Positions 36,393-46,117 of a stretch of 52,713 bases of DNA are shown here, in pieces (within the stretch, counting starts at the first letter, position 1; every line of letters starts with the position of its first letter). This stretch comes from a virus: positions 1-52,713 of the IMG/VR virus record IMGVR_UViG_3300037882_001471, one strand, 5' to 3'. The notes below the pieces were generated by a model. It worked only from the letters and a program-made list of their open reading frames with translations. It searched no databases and was not told the DNA's origin. A program made the position numbers and the translations under genes.

Positions 36393-36805
36393 AGGCCGAA
36401 CTTCAGGACTCGGTACGGATTTACGTTCGGTACGAAATCCCCAACGACGCAGGCGAAACTCGGCGCGAGCGAAATGAGCGCGCCAATGAGCCTACGCCTG
36501 AATTTTCCATTCCTGAAAACGGCAGATTTCTTTGGGATATTTACTTCAAAATAGCCGAGTGCGTCAGCCGCACGCGCGACGGCATTTATCAGCTAATTCC
36601 ACCATCCGAATATGAGGTGTGGTTTCGCCTGATGGATATGCTTGTTTATCCAAGTGAATATGATATTCTAGTCGCAATGGATCGCGCGTTTTGCGATGAG
36701 GCAAATAAGGAGCTAGAAGATAAAAGGAGCAGACAGCAAGAGGAACAGCAGCGCCAAGTTGATCTAGCAAAAAGTCAACGGGGTAGCAGGGGGAAAGCCA
36801 AATGA
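35967..36805 (+). CDS. tail assembly chaperone, -1 frameshift form (gpGT-like)
   Basis: Reading 0 frame to 36383, then -1 from 36383, gives 279 residues. The added part begins SSLKAELQDSVRIYVRYEIP and includes LIPPSEYEVWFRLMDMLVYP then SEYDILVAMDRAFCDEANKE, a common T-domain pattern (P.EY...M.R.F). It ends 4 bases into the tape measure start. The T part has no good start of its own and fills the 36393-36616 gap, which supports the fusion. In lambda the T part recruits tube subunits. Confidence 0.88.
36377..36406 (+). promoter_or_regulatory. programmed -1 frameshift site with stem-loop
   Basis: Slippery T-TTT-TTT (36377-36383) just before the short-form stop at 36390-36392. After 5 bases comes a perfect stem-loop CTGAAG-GCCGAA-CTTCAG (36389-36406), in the position of a stimulatory structure. 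Confidence 0.87.
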
Positions 36806-39174
36806 CAGATATTGCAGAACTTGCTTTCCGCGTCCAAACCGCTGAACTCGACAAGGCCGCTCAGAAACTTGATAAGATCAAGATTGCCGCCTCCGGCGTT
36901 TCCGCCGCCAGCACTCAGACCGCTGCCGTTGTAGAAGGCGCAGCAGTGCGCGTAAGCGCTGCCAAGACATCAATGGCGCGCGCTGACGCTGCGGAAGCTA
37001 CTGCGGCGCTCAAACGCCTTCAGGTGACTAAACAGGCCACACAAGAAGAACTCGCTGCCGCGCGCGCGCTGTCAGCCAAAACGAAATTGGCGCTCGCTGA
37101 CGCTGTTGCAGAACAGCGCCGTGCAAAAGCCCTCTTGGACGCTGCGGCTGCGCAGAAAGCCTCTACAGCGGCACAGCGCGTGGCATTCGGCAACGCTACC
37201 AGCACTTCCCTCGGCGCGACTCAATATCGCGGCCCTGCGCTCGCGGTAAACAACGGGCCGCAAGCGCCAGGTACGCCGAACGATCAGATGCCCAATCGCT
37301 TTAACACAGCGAACATCGCCGCGCAGTTTCAGGACATCGGCGTGACCGCTGCGATGGGCATGAATCCGATGATCATTGCGCTGCAACAGGGTACGCAGTT
37401 GGCGGCGATCATGAACAGTATGCAGAAGCCGATGCAGGGTCTTGCGATCGCGTTCAAGCAGATTTTCAATGCTACCTCGCTTTGGACAATCGGCATTGTC
37501 GCTGCTGTCGCCGCGCTGCTGCAATTCGTCAACTGGACGAGTGTTGCGAAGACCAGCCTGAATCTTTTGGCAGATGGGATTCAGCTTTTACTGCCCTATC
37601 TGGCGGCGATTGCAGCGGGGCTGATGCTGATTTATTCCCGCACGATCATCGCCGGCATCGCATCCCTCGCTACCACGATGGTATCTCTTGCTGCAACCGC
37701 GCTGGCAACCGGTGCGAAGATGGCGATGGCATGGATCATCGGTCTAGGCCCGATTGGATGGATTGCCGCCGCTATCGTGGCGCTCGGCGTGCTGTTTCAG
37801 ATGTTCGGTGTGAACGTGCTGGGTTATGTGAAGACCGCTGTAAATGGCATCGTCGGCGCGTTTGTCGGCGCATTTAATGCGGTCAAGGCGACGTGGAGAA
37901 TGTTACCCGGCGCTATGGGCGACATTGTGATCGGCACGGCAAATATCGTTCTGAAAAAGATCGGTGACATGATCAACGGCTTCATCAGCATGATCAACGG
38001 TCTGGCTGAAAGCCTGCCTGATTGGGCGAAGCCGAAAGACGGCGGTAAAATTACATGGAAGGCAGACCTTCAGATCGAAAATCCGTTCGAAGGTCAGGCC
38101 GCTGCTGCGGGTAAAGCTGCCGGTGACGCATTCAAGGAATCGATGAACGTCGATTATGTTGGCAAGGCGAATGAAGCCGTGCAGAACGTCGCTGATTCCA
38201 TTGCTGGAAAAATCCGTGAGTTCGCATCGGGTATCGGCAAAGAGAAAGATAAAAAGGGAAAGAAAGACCCTTGGGAAGAATTGGTGAAAGGCGCGGAACG
38301 CCAGATTGCCACGATGAAGGCTGAAGCTGAAGCTGTCGGCATGTCGGCAATGGCTGCTGCGAAGTTGAAATATGAAACCGAACTGCTCAATGAAGCGCAG
38401 CAAAAAAATATCAAGCTGACTCCTGAACAAAAGCAAAAAATCGATGAATTAGCGCAGGGAATGGCGACTGCCGAAATTCATGTAAAGCGCGTGAAGGATG
38501 CATTCGAATTTGGCAAAGATGCCGTGCAGGGTTTCTTCCAAGACATGAAACAAGGTTTGCAGGAAGGCAAGAGCCTGTGGGAATCGTTCGGCAATGCCGT
38601 CACCAACGTCCTGAATATAATCTTCGACAAAATGCTCGATAAAGGCACGAATTTACTGTGGGAAGGTTTGGACAAAATGATGGGCGGCGGCTCCGGTGGT
38701 TCCGGCAGCGCGGCTGGTAGCGGTATCGGCAGTTTCCTCTCCGACATCGGTGATTTCCTGTTCAGCGCAAAAGGCAATGCTTTCGGGCGTGGCGGCGCGA
38801 TGGCATTTGCCAAAGGCGGCGCATTCTCCAACAGCGTAGTAAACAGCACGACTCCTTTTGCATTTGCCAATGGCGGCAAATTCGGTGTGATGGGTGAGGC
38901 AGGGCCGGAAGCGGTCATGCCGCTGCATCGCGGCCCGGATGGTTCTCTCGGCGTGCGTACTGCCGGCAACGATAATAACGGCGGTGGAATCGCTGTGGTG
39001 AACATCTATAACAACGGCAATTCGAAGGTCACGACCGAGCAGCGCCAGTCATCGCGCGGTCTTGAAATTGATGTGATGATCGACCAGGCAACGGCGCAGA
39101 ACCTTTCACGTCAGGGTTCTGAATCACGCCGCGCGCTTGATACCGTGAACCAACGTCAACTGATTTCGAGGTAG
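36802..39174 (+). CDS. tape measure protein
   Basis: 790 residues. The N-terminal 160 residues are Ala-rich helices (KLDKIKIAASGVSAASTQTA), followed by AAQFQDIGVTAAMGMNPMII then ALQQGTQL, a standard tape-measure signature. Residues 230-360 hold several hydrophobic segments that may enter the host membrane. A lysine-rich coiled region follows, and the end has GKFGVMGEAGPEAVMPLHRG, typical of the family C-terminus. At about 0.15 nm per residue the tail would be near 120 nm. It starts with an ATGA overlap. Confidence 0.92.
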   Translation: MTDIAELAFRVQTAELDKAAQKLDKIKIAASGVSAASTQTAAVVEGAAVRVSAAKTSMARADAAEATAALKRLQVTKQATQEELAAARALSAKTKLALADAVAEQRRAKALLDAAAAQKASTAAQRVAFGNATSTSLGATQYRGPALAVNNGPQAPGTPNDQMPNRFNTANIAAQFQDIGVTAAMGMNPMIIALQQGTQLAAIMNSMQKPMQGLAIAFKQIFNATSLWTIGIVAAVAALLQFVNWTSVAKTSLNLLADGIQLLLPYLAAIAAGLMLIYSRTIIAGIASLATTMVSLAATALATGAKMAMAWIIGLGPIGWIAAAIVALGVLFQMFGVNVLGYVKTAVNGIVGAFVGAFNAVKATWRMLPGAMGDIVIGTANIVLKKIGDMINGFISMINGLAESLPDWAKPKDGGKITWKADLQIENPFEGQAAAAGKAAGDAFKESMNVDYVGKANEAVQNVADSIAGKIREFASGIGKEKDKKGKKDPWEELVKGAERQIATMKAEAEAVGMSAMAAAKLKYETELLNEAQQKNIKLTPEQKQKIDELAQGMATAEIHVKRVKDAFEFGKDAVQGFFQDMKQGLQEGKSLWESFGNAVTNVLNIIFDKMLDKGTNLLWEGLDKMMGGGSGGSGSAAGSGIGSFLSDIGDFLFSAKGNAFGRGGAMAFAKGGAFSNSVVNSTTPFAFANGGKFGVMGEAGPEAVMPLHRGPDGSLGVRTAGNDNNGGGIAVVNIYNNGNSKVTTEQRQSSRGLEIDVMIDQATAQNLSRQGSESRRALDTVNQRQLISR

Positions 39175-39176
39175 TT

Positions 39177-39509
39177 ATGGCAGTGTGGCCCGCAACAGTT
39201 CCGGTTTCCAAAGATAGCTATAAAGAATCACCGCCGAATCGCGCCGTCCGTTCTTCGATGGACGTTGGCCCTGACAAGGTGCGTAAGCGCTCAACAGCAG
39301 CCGTGCGTGAGGTTGAAATTCGCATGATGCTCACCGATGATGAGTTGGAAGATTTCGATGAATTTTTCGATGAGAATGAAACACTGGTTTTTGACTTCAC
39401 CGATCCGCGTACCGATACGGAGAAGCGCGCTCGCTTCGCCAGCCGCCCGACCTATGATCTGAATCAAACGATGTGGTCTGTTTCCGTTAAATTGGAGTAT
39501 CTGCCTTGA
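39177..39509 (+). CDS. minor tail protein (gpM-like position)
   Basis: 110 residues: MAVWPATVPVSKDSYKESPP then STAAVREVEIRMMLTDDELE and FDEFFDENETLVFDFTDPR. The pattern and place after the tape measure match short distal-tail proteins of lambda-like phages. Overlaps the next gene by 4 bases. Confidence 0.8.
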   Translation: MAVWPATVPVSKDSYKESPPNRAVRSSMDVGPDKVRKRSTAAVREVEIRMMLTDDELEDFDEFFDENETLVFDFTDPRTDTEKRARFASRPTYDLNQTMWSVSVKLEYLP

Positions 39510-40003
39510 CAAGCGCCGCATTTAAACAGGCAGCATATGCGCAGCAGACCGATGAAGTTTTCGTTACTCTGGTCACTCTCGATAGTGATGAGTTGGAAGA
39601 ACCGATCCGCATTTGTGATGATCCGCATACACGGCTAGAAGAACTCGGTGACGATATTTACGGCATCGTCAGCAACGGTGAAACTTACGTTTTCATGCCG
39701 TTCGAAATCTGGCTTCCGCGTGATGACAAAACCGGAACCGTATCAGCGAAAATGTCAATTCAGAACACCGATCGTCGCATCGTAGAAACGGCGCGCAGAG
39801 TCACGCGCCCGGTAAACGTGCAGATGCAGTGCATTCTGGCGAGCGCACCGAATACCGTCGAAATCGAATTCAACAATTTCCAACTCTCCAATGTGAAGTA
39901 CGATGTGATGACCGTCGATGGTGATCTCACGCTGAACTATTGGGGGCTTGAGCCGTTTCCGTCTTGGTGTTTTACCCCCTCTAACTTTCCGGGGTTATTC
40001 TGA
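39506..40003 (+). CDS. minor tail protein, DUF1833-like (gpL position)
   Basis: 165 residues: FVTLVTLDSDELEEPIRICD, then YVFMPFEIWLPRDDKTGTVS and IQNTDRRIVETARRVTR. This is the DUF1833 pattern found between gpM- and gpK-like genes in siphovirus tails. It probably forms part of the distal tail hub. The stop overlaps the NlpC/P60 start (TGATGG). Confidence 0.83.
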   Translation: MTSAAFKQAAYAQQTDEVFVTLVTLDSDELEEPIRICDDPHTRLEELGDDIYGIVSNGETYVFMPFEIWLPRDDKTGTVSAKMSIQNTDRRIVETARRVTRPVNVQMQCILASAPNTVEIEFNNFQLSNVKYDVMTVDGDLTLNYWGLEPFPSWCFTPSNFPGLF

Positions 40004-40431
40004 TGGACACCAACAAATATATTCGCATTCCTTTTAAAGAGCACGGTCGCGGGCCTCACGGTGCTGACTGCTGGGGTTTGGCGTGCATCATCTTCAGGGA
40101 AGAACTCGGTATTGAGCTTCCGCTGATGGATGATGATTATGAGCATACCAAGGATAAAAAAATTTCCGATTTGATCAAATCCGGCTCCGTATTTTGGGAT
40201 GCGATACCCGCAGGGCAGGAGAAAGCCTTCGATGTCGCCGTGTTCCGTATGCTGGGACGGCCCATGCACATCGGCGTTGTGGTAAAGCCCGGTCGCATGA
40301 TACATTGCGAGCGCGGAAGCGGTGTTTATTTGACGGATTATAATAAAGAAGGCCAGTGGGATAAGCGGTTAGAAGGTTTTTACAGATATGCAACAAGTCC
40401 AAGCATCGCTTCTACCGTTTCACCTTCATAG
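40003..40431 (+). CDS. NlpC/P60 tail peptidase (gpK-like)
   Basis: 142 residues. HGADCWGLACIIFREELGIE carries the catalytic Cys of NlpC/P60 cysteine peptidases, DVAVFRMLGRPMHIGVVV the His, and the third polar residue follows in RMIHCERG. It is thought to cut peptidoglycan cross-links during entry, or to act in tail assembly. Only the peptidase half of gpK is present. Overlaps the J-like gene by 44 bases. Confidence 0.9.
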   Translation: MDTNKYIRIPFKEHGRGPHGADCWGLACIIFREELGIELPLMDDDYEHTKDKKISDLIKSGSVFWDAIPAGQEKAFDVAVFRMLGRPMHIGVVVKPGRMIHCERGSGVYLTDYNKEGQWDKRLEGFYRYATSPSIASTVSPS

Positions 40432-43400
40432 GCAAACGCTGGAAGTACCGAACGGGTTGACGCTCGACCAGATGGTTGATTGCGTCTTTCCGCATCGGAA
40501 AATTCCTGGCATCAAGATCGTCATCAACATTGGCGATCAGGTGATTCCACCTTCGCAGTGGAAGAATATCAAGCCCAAGGCGCATACGCTGGTAGGTATC
40601 AATGCTATCGCTGCTGGCGGCGGTGGCGGCAAAAAGAACCCCCTGACCGCGCTGATCGCTATCGCGCTCGTGGTGGCCGCGCCGTACATTGTGGCCGCGA
40701 TTGCGCCTACCGCTGCTGCGGCGGTGACTGCCGGCACTGCAACCTTCGGTCAAACCCTCGCTGTAAGCGCCATACGCATTGGTATCAGCATGGTAGGCTT
40801 CCTTGCTACGTCGATGCTATCCAGCGTGCCTAAACAGCGCGCACAGGCCGCTCCCAGCGCCGCAGAAGCCACCACGCAGTTCATCGAAGGCGCGAGCAAT
40901 AGTATCAACCGCTATGGCACGATCCCGGTCAACCTCGGCGTGAATCGCATGTTCCCGCCGCAGGCAGCGCTTCCCTATACGGAAACCTCTGCCAATAAGC
41001 AGTATGTTCGCCAGCTTTTCACTTATGGTTTCGGTAAGGTGCAAATCTCCGATCGCAAAATTGGCGAAACGGCGCTCAGTGAATATGACGGCGTTGAAAT
41101 TGTCGATCGCTTGAACGGTGATCTTAATACCGGTACGCCGCTATATTCAACTGATGTCGTGCAGGATGGTTATTCAGTTGTAGCTTCTGCGGCTGCTGGT
41201 TACATCACGCGCACGACTCAGCCGAATGTTGATGAGGCGCAGGTTGATCTCACGTTTTCATCTGGTTTGACCGAATACAATAGTCAAGCGCAGCGTCTAA
41301 ATCGCACGGTGAGTTTTGAGGTTCGTTATGCGCTCACTGGAACATCAGATTGGGTAAATAGAGCCGTCGATGTTAGCTATGGTGAGCAGAGCGTCACCGT
41401 GCCTTTCCCGACTGCATGGAATCCGACCACCGGCAAGCGCGTCGGATATGCAATTCTGGTGTTGAATCTCACCAATGGTGTTGTGAGCGCGGTGAGCTAT
41501 GATTTCGGCTCCACGCCGATCGTTCCTCTCAACTGCATTCGCATTGCATCTTTGCGCACTGAGAGCACTTCTACCACACCTAGCAGCGGTGATATTTTTA
41601 ATCTGATCGATGAGCGCGCGAATTACATTCCTTCGTTCATCGAAGCATCTGGCGATTTCGCTTTCACTTACGGTGGAACCGGGTTGAGTATCGATATTGC
41701 CACCGGTACTGTAAAAGGTAGCAACAATGGTGTAACCAACATCACCGTTACTGATGCAACGGCTCAAGCGCTGCGAATCACCAAATCGCTTAAATTCCCG
41801 ACGCGCGACCAATACGATATTCAGGTAAAACGCCTGACCGCTGATAGCGCGAGCGATCAAATCCGCGATGTTGCCACGCTCACTGCGATCCGCTCCATTC
41901 GTTATACGGCTCCCGTCAATCAGGAGAATGTATCAGGCTCGGCAATGCGCGTGCTGGCAACCGATCAACTGAACGGTACGATCGATCGTTATAACTGCAT
42001 CGCTTCCACGCTGATGAAAGATTACGATGCGACACTGGAAGAATGGATTGATGACGTGATTACGTCGAATCCGGCGAGCATTTATCGCTATGTTCTTCAG
42101 GCTACGGCATTCATTAAAGCGCTTCCTGACAATCGAATCGATCTCGAAAAATTGCAGGAATGGCACGCCTTCTGTTTGGAAAACAATCTTACATACAATC
42201 GCATCATCGATCAGCCTATCAGCATTGACGATCTGCTGAATGACATCGCTGCTGCGGGTATGGCAACACCGCACAAGATCAACGGCAATTATAGCGTGTT
42301 GATCGATAACGAGCGCCCTGACATCAAGGGTATGGTTACGCCGCGCAATAGCTGGGGCTACAACGGTTCGATCACTTATCCTGATTTGCCGCACGCTCTG
42401 CGCGTGCAATTCCGTAATGCTGCAAAGGGCTATATTCTCGATGAGCGTATTGTTTACGCTGATGGCTATGACGAAGAAACTGCTACGTTGTATGAGCGCC
42501 TTCAGTTCGATAGCTGCACGAATTCTGATCTCGCCTGGTTCTATGGGCGCATCTACATGGCAACCGTGCTCTTGCAGCCGGAAGTCCATAACTGGAACAT
42601 GGATTTCGAAAACCTGACGTTCAATCGTGGTGATAAAATTGTATTCGTCAACGATGTGATTCTCGTCGGTGTCGGACAGGGACGTATCAGAGAACTGATT
42701 TACGATGATCCTGATGATCCAACCGAAGTGCTAGGTTTCATCTTGGACGAAACGGTGAGCATTCCCACGGTGGATGATTTCGGCGTGCGGATTCGTCATG
42801 GTGACGCAAGCGGTTTCACCTATCACGGGCTTACGACAACCGTAGGTGAGATGGATGAATTCATGTTCACTACCGCGATTCCTATTGAAGATGCGCCGCC
42901 GCTTGACAGCCTTTGCGCCTTCACTGAATTCGGTAGTGAGTTGGAACTTGTCATCACCGAGATCAGGATGAATAAGGATCACAGCGCGAGCGTGACGGCG
43001 GTAAATTACGCGCCAGAGCGCTATGACGCAGTTTCCGGTGTGATTCCGCCATTTGATTCCAACATCACCCTGCCGGCCAATTTCTATCGCCCGCTGCCGC
43101 CTGTTCTCGCGGGTGAAATCCAGTCGGATGAAACTGTGATGCTTAAGAACAGCGATGGTTCATATACCACGCGCATGATCATTCCGCTTACCAACGACAA
43201 TGAGCCTTCGGTTCAAACAGTCGTGCGCGCGCGCGTAACCGGCGCAACTGAATTCTTCCGGCCAAACATTCTCAGCGCCACGGCAGAGCAGGTCATTCTG
43301 ACTGGTTTAGAAGATGGTACTTCATACGATCTGCGCATTTATTATCAGCGCCAGGGTGGTTTGGAACTACTGTCAAAATCGCTCGATCTGAACAACGTGC

Positions 43401-44419
43401 TCTATCGCGGTGCATTCGCAAAGCCTGCCGATGTTGAAGATTTCCACCTTACCGTCAGCGATTCGATTGGCCTTTTCCAATGGACGGCGAATCAGGACAT
43501 CGATCTTTCGCATTACACCATGCGCTTCAGCCGCGTCACGGATGGCGCAACATGGGTATCTTCGCAGATCGTTGCTGAAGACATCGTAGGTAACAGGCTC
43601 ACGATACCGATTCAATCCGGCACTTATTTGATCAAAGCCGTCGATATTCTCGGCAATGAAAGCGTCAACGCCAGCATCATCATCTCGATCGACAATGGCG
43701 CGCTCGGCAACGTGGTAGAAACTCTCACGCAGCAGCCTACATGGGCGGGCGTGATGGAGAACGTCGAAATTGACGATGATGATCGCATTATCCTCATCGA
43801 CCCTGAAGAAGTTGGTTATTATTATTTCGATCCTGCGCCTTTTGATTTGGGAGCGATTTATGAGAGCGTGCTTTCTTCTACTATTATCGCTGGTGGTATT
43901 TTTTACGATCCTGCACTTTCGGCTAAGATTCGCTCGCTGACATCGGTTCGCGGCGCTCCGTCAATTCGTGGTACGGAATCGTCCGATTGGGCGGTGTTCC
44001 TCGAATTCCGCAAGAGCATGGACGGTATAGATTGGGGTGATGGCTGGGTTCCCTTCATCGTCGGCAAGCACATCTTTGAATATGTGGAATTCCGCCTGCG
44101 CTTGGAATCCTACAATCCGCTGCTGAGTCCTTTTGTCAGCCAAGCATCGGTTGTCATCGACATGCCCGACAGAATTGAAAAAGCCGTCGATGTTGAATGC
44201 GATGCGAGCACTGGCGCGACGATCCTCTATGACGTGCCTTTCAAGAATAACCCCGCAGTGAATATCACATTGCAGGATGGTGAAGTAGATGATAAAATCG
44301 AGTATATTTCAAAGACTAACGCAGGGTTTCAGATTAAGGTGTATAACGGAACAGCAGCAGGTTATGTTGATCGCGTCTTTGATTATACATCGGCTGGATA
44401 TGGAAGGGTGATCTCATGA
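40388..44419 (+). CDS. tail tip/host specificity protein (gpJ-like)
   Basis: 1343 residues. Residues 15-70 resemble the small gpI-like domain (VPNGLTLDQMVDCVFPHRKI ... INIGDQVIPPSQW). Next come the hydrophobic segment ALIAIALVVAAPYIVAAIAP and the hub region (PVNLGVNRMFPPQAALPYTE). The central hub continues to about residue 850 (EWHAFCLENNLTYNRIIDQP, a typical J motif). Fibronectin type III-like repeats follow (GLEDGTSYDLRIYYQRQGG; VSDSIGLFQWTANQDIDLSH). The C-terminal part probably faces the host receptor. It closes the tail tip. Confidence 0.9.
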   Translation: MQQVQASLLPFHLHRQTLEVPNGLTLDQMVDCVFPHRKIPGIKIVINIGDQVIPPSQWKNIKPKAHTLVGINAIAAGGGGGKKNPLTALIAIALVVAAPYIVAAIAPTAAAAVTAGTATFGQTLAVSAIRIGISMVGFLATSMLSSVPKQRAQAAPSAAEATTQFIEGASNSINRYGTIPVNLGVNRMFPPQAALPYTETSANKQYVRQLFTYGFGKVQISDRKIGETALSEYDGVEIVDRLNGDLNTGTPLYSTDVVQDGYSVVASAAAGYITRTTQPNVDEAQVDLTFSSGLTEYNSQAQRLNRTVSFEVRYALTGTSDWVNRAVDVSYGEQSVTVPFPTAWNPTTGKRVGYAILVLNLTNGVVSAVSYDFGSTPIVPLNCIRIASLRTESTSTTPSSGDIFNLIDERANYIPSFIEASGDFAFTYGGTGLSIDIATGTVKGSNNGVTNITVTDATAQALRITKSLKFPTRDQYDIQVKRLTADSASDQIRDVATLTAIRSIRYTAPVNQENVSGSAMRVLATDQLNGTIDRYNCIASTLMKDYDATLEEWIDDVITSNPASIYRYVLQATAFIKALPDNRIDLEKLQEWHAFCLENNLTYNRIIDQPISIDDLLNDIAAAGMATPHKINGNYSVLIDNERPDIKGMVTPRNSWGYNGSITYPDLPHALRVQFRNAAKGYILDERIVYADGYDEETATLYERLQFDSCTNSDLAWFYGRIYMATVLLQPEVHNWNMDFENLTFNRGDKIVFVNDVILVGVGQGRIRELIYDDPDDPTEVLGFILDETVSIPTVDDFGVRIRHGDASGFTYHGLTTTVGEMDEFMFTTAIPIEDAPPLDSLCAFTEFGSELELVITEIRMNKDHSASVTAVNYAPERYDAVSGVIPPFDSNITLPANFYRPLPPVLAGEIQSDETVMLKNSDGSYTTRMIIPLTNDNEPSVQTVVRARVTGATEFFRPNILSATAEQVILTGLEDGTSYDLRIYYQRQGGLELLSKSLDLNNVLYRGAFAKPADVEDFHLTVSDSIGLFQWTANQDIDLSHYTMRFSRVTDGATWVSSQIVAEDIVGNRLTIPIQSGTYLIKAVDILGNESVNASIIISIDNGALGNVVETLTQQPTWAGVMENVEIDDDDRIILIDPEEVGYYYFDPAPFDLGAIYESVLSSTIIAGGIFYDPALSAKIRSLTSVRGAPSIRGTESSDWAVFLEFRKSMDGIDWGDGWVPFIVGKHIFEYVEFRLRLESYNPLLSPFVSQASVVIDMPDRIEKAVDVECDASTGATILYDVPFKNNPAVNITLQDGEVDDKIEYISKTNAGFQIKVYNGTAAGYVDRVFDYTSAGYGRVIS

Positions 44420-45714
44420 GTCAAAATCCAATGGATTTCAGTGGCGATCCGACAGGCGATGAACTGTTGGATGATTTGCTCACGCCGCAGCAGGAAAACT
44501 TTCTCACCAGTCACAGCGGTACATCACGTCCTGCATATGCGCAGGAAGGCACGGAATGGCTCGATAAAACCAGCACGCCGTGGATTCTTAAACGCTTTGA
44601 CGGCAGCGATGACATCATTGTTGGTTATATCAACGCCACTACCAACACCTACACGCCGGCAGGTCTGATTCTCGATAAAGTCAACGCAACTGCTGCGCCG
44701 ACGATCAATGATGACGATGCTGACGGGTACACAGTTGGCTCGAAATGGGTAGATGTAACGAACGATCGCGCTTATATTGCTGTTGACGTAAGCACGGGCG
44801 CTGCGGTGTGGAAGGAAATCAGTGGTAGTCTCACCGGGCCTGGTTCTTCAGTTGATGACGAAATGGCGTTGTTCTCAGGAACATCAGGCCGCGTAATTAA
44901 GCGCGCATCCGGTACAGGATATGTCAAGGTGATCAGCGGTGTGATGCAAACACCGGTCGCTACAATTCCTCTTACCGATTTCGCCAATCAAGCAGCGAAT
45001 AGCGTGCTTGCCAATGCTACCGGTTCGAGCGCGCCGCCAACGGCTGTTGCTTTGTCGGCAAGTAAACTTCTCGGTCGCGGATCGACTGGTAACGTGGCTG
45101 AAATCTCCCTTGGTGCGAATCTCAGCATGAGCGGAACGAGTTTGAGCGCTGCCTTTACTTCCAACATGGCAAGTATGCAGGTTTTCACCGGCAGCGGCAC
45201 ATGGAATAGACCGGCTGATGTGAAAGGAGTTATCGTTATCGTCACAGGCGGTGGCGGTGGCGGCGCATCGAATTCCAGTGGAGGTAATGGCGGCACTGGC
45301 GGCACATCGAGCTTTGGCGCGCATTGCTCGGCAACTGGCGGCACTGGCCCTTCGACGGGTACTCCGGGTACGGGCGGCGCTGGTTCAAGCGGCAACATCA
45401 ATATCAACGGCGGCGGCGGCTTTGCAGAGCAGGCTTCTTCGGCTATTCCGGGTTACGGTGGCGGAACATTTTGGGGGCCAGGTGCGAGCACTGAAAACGG
45501 AAACGGCTCTGCAATTGGCTCTGGTGCTGCGGGCGATCTGCTGGGCAGTTCAAGCGCAGATTCGCATCCCGGCGGTGGTGGCGGGGGTACGTCGATCAAA
45601 TTCGTTGATGTATCGGCCATATCAAGTGTTGCAGTGACAGTCGGTGCTGGCGGCACTGCGGCTGGTTCCGGCACGGGTGCGGCTGGTATCGTTTGGGTAA
45701 TCGAGTTCAAATAA
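44416..45714 (+). CDS. tail fibre with glycine-rich receptor-binding tip
   Basis: 432 residues. The N-terminus (QNPMDFSGDPTGDELLDDLL, then AQEGTEWLDKTSTPWILKRF) is a fibre-attachment region, followed by repeats of fibre type (GLILDKVNATAAPTINDDDA, LLGRGSTGNVAEISLG). Residues 255-430 begin MQVFTGSGTWNRPADVKGVI and become glycine-rich (GGGGGGASNSSGGNGG), ending AAGIVWVIEFK. This is the glycine-rich adhesin tip also seen in the 9690 protein. It should bind the host surface. ATGA overlap with the J-like gene. Confidence 0.82.
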   Translation: MSQNPMDFSGDPTGDELLDDLLTPQQENFLTSHSGTSRPAYAQEGTEWLDKTSTPWILKRFDGSDDIIVGYINATTNTYTPAGLILDKVNATAAPTINDDDADGYTVGSKWVDVTNDRAYIAVDVSTGAAVWKEISGSLTGPGSSVDDEMALFSGTSGRVIKRASGTGYVKVISGVMQTPVATIPLTDFANQAANSVLANATGSSAPPTAVALSASKLLGRGSTGNVAEISLGANLSMSGTSLSAAFTSNMASMQVFTGSGTWNRPADVKGVIVIVTGGGGGGASNSSGGNGGTGGTSSFGAHCSATGGTGPSTGTPGTGGAGSSGNININGGGGFAEQASSAIPGYGGGTFWGPGASTENGNGSAIGSGAAGDLLGSSSADSHPGGGGGGTSIKFVDVSAISSVAVTVGAGGTAAGSGTGAAGIVWVIEFK

Positions 45715-45724
45715 GGAGTATTTT

Positions 45725-45901
45725 ATGCACTTAGCAATTGTGAATAATTCGAACGGTCTTGTTGAGAATGTCATCGTTCCCCCGCAGGGCGCGCAGGCAT
45801 GGATTGTGCCGAACGGTTACAGCGCCATCGAAACAGATGTTGGCGCAATCGGTGACACATGGGACGGCAACGAATTCATCAAGCCTGAACAGCCGGAATA
45901 A
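45725..45901 (+). CDS. small fibre-associated protein, 58 aa
   Basis: MHLAIVNNSNGLVENVIVPP then GAQAWIVPNGYSAIETDVGA and IGDTWDGNEF. The IGDTWDG ending is common in small proteins encoded after phage fibres, where they may be chaperones or tip parts. TAAGGAG precedes the ATG. A terminator follows immediately. Confidence 0.78.
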   Translation: MHLAIVNNSNGLVENVIVPPQGAQAWIVPNGYSAIETDVGAIGDTWDGNEFIKPEQPE

Positions 45902-45904
45902 AAA

Positions 45905-45935
45905 ATGCCGGGGCAAAAACCCCGGCATTCCTTGC
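45905..45935. terminator. bidirectional terminator
   Basis: ATGCCGGGG-CAAAAA-CCCCGGCAT, 9 perfect pairs. On the plus strand it is followed by TCCTT; on the minus strand by TTTTTATT, so it is strongest for the minus-strand gene 45955-46095 and also closes the fibre operon. Confidence 0.88.
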
Positions 45936-45954
45936 TCCACCTTTACCGGCAATA

Positions 45955-46095
45955 TTACTTGCTGGTGTCTTCATCCGGTACGCAAGTTGCGCACAGATAC
46001 TTGTCGCTGAAATGATCGACAGCAGGAACATTCTGTTCCATTGAAACGCCAGTGGCGATGCCCATAGCGAGAACGGCGATTACGGCGAGAAACAT
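45955..46095 (-). CDS. small membrane/exported protein on the opposite strand, 46 aa
   Basis: MFLAVIAVLAMGIATGVSME is a hydrophobic helix or signal peptide; the rest is short and has a CATC pair near the end. AAAGGAG lies 7 bases before the ATG, which decides against a longer frame from 46140. It is the only minus-strand gene inside the late region, with its own upstream inverted repeat and a strong downstream terminator, so it is an independent unit. Its separate control suggests a host-directed job such as superinfection exclusion. Confidence 0.68.
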   Translation of the reverse strand: MFLAVIAVLAMGIATGVSMEQNVPAVDHFSDKYLCATCVPDEDTSK

Positions 46096-46117
46096 AAGCT
46101 CTCCTTTAATTAAGAGT

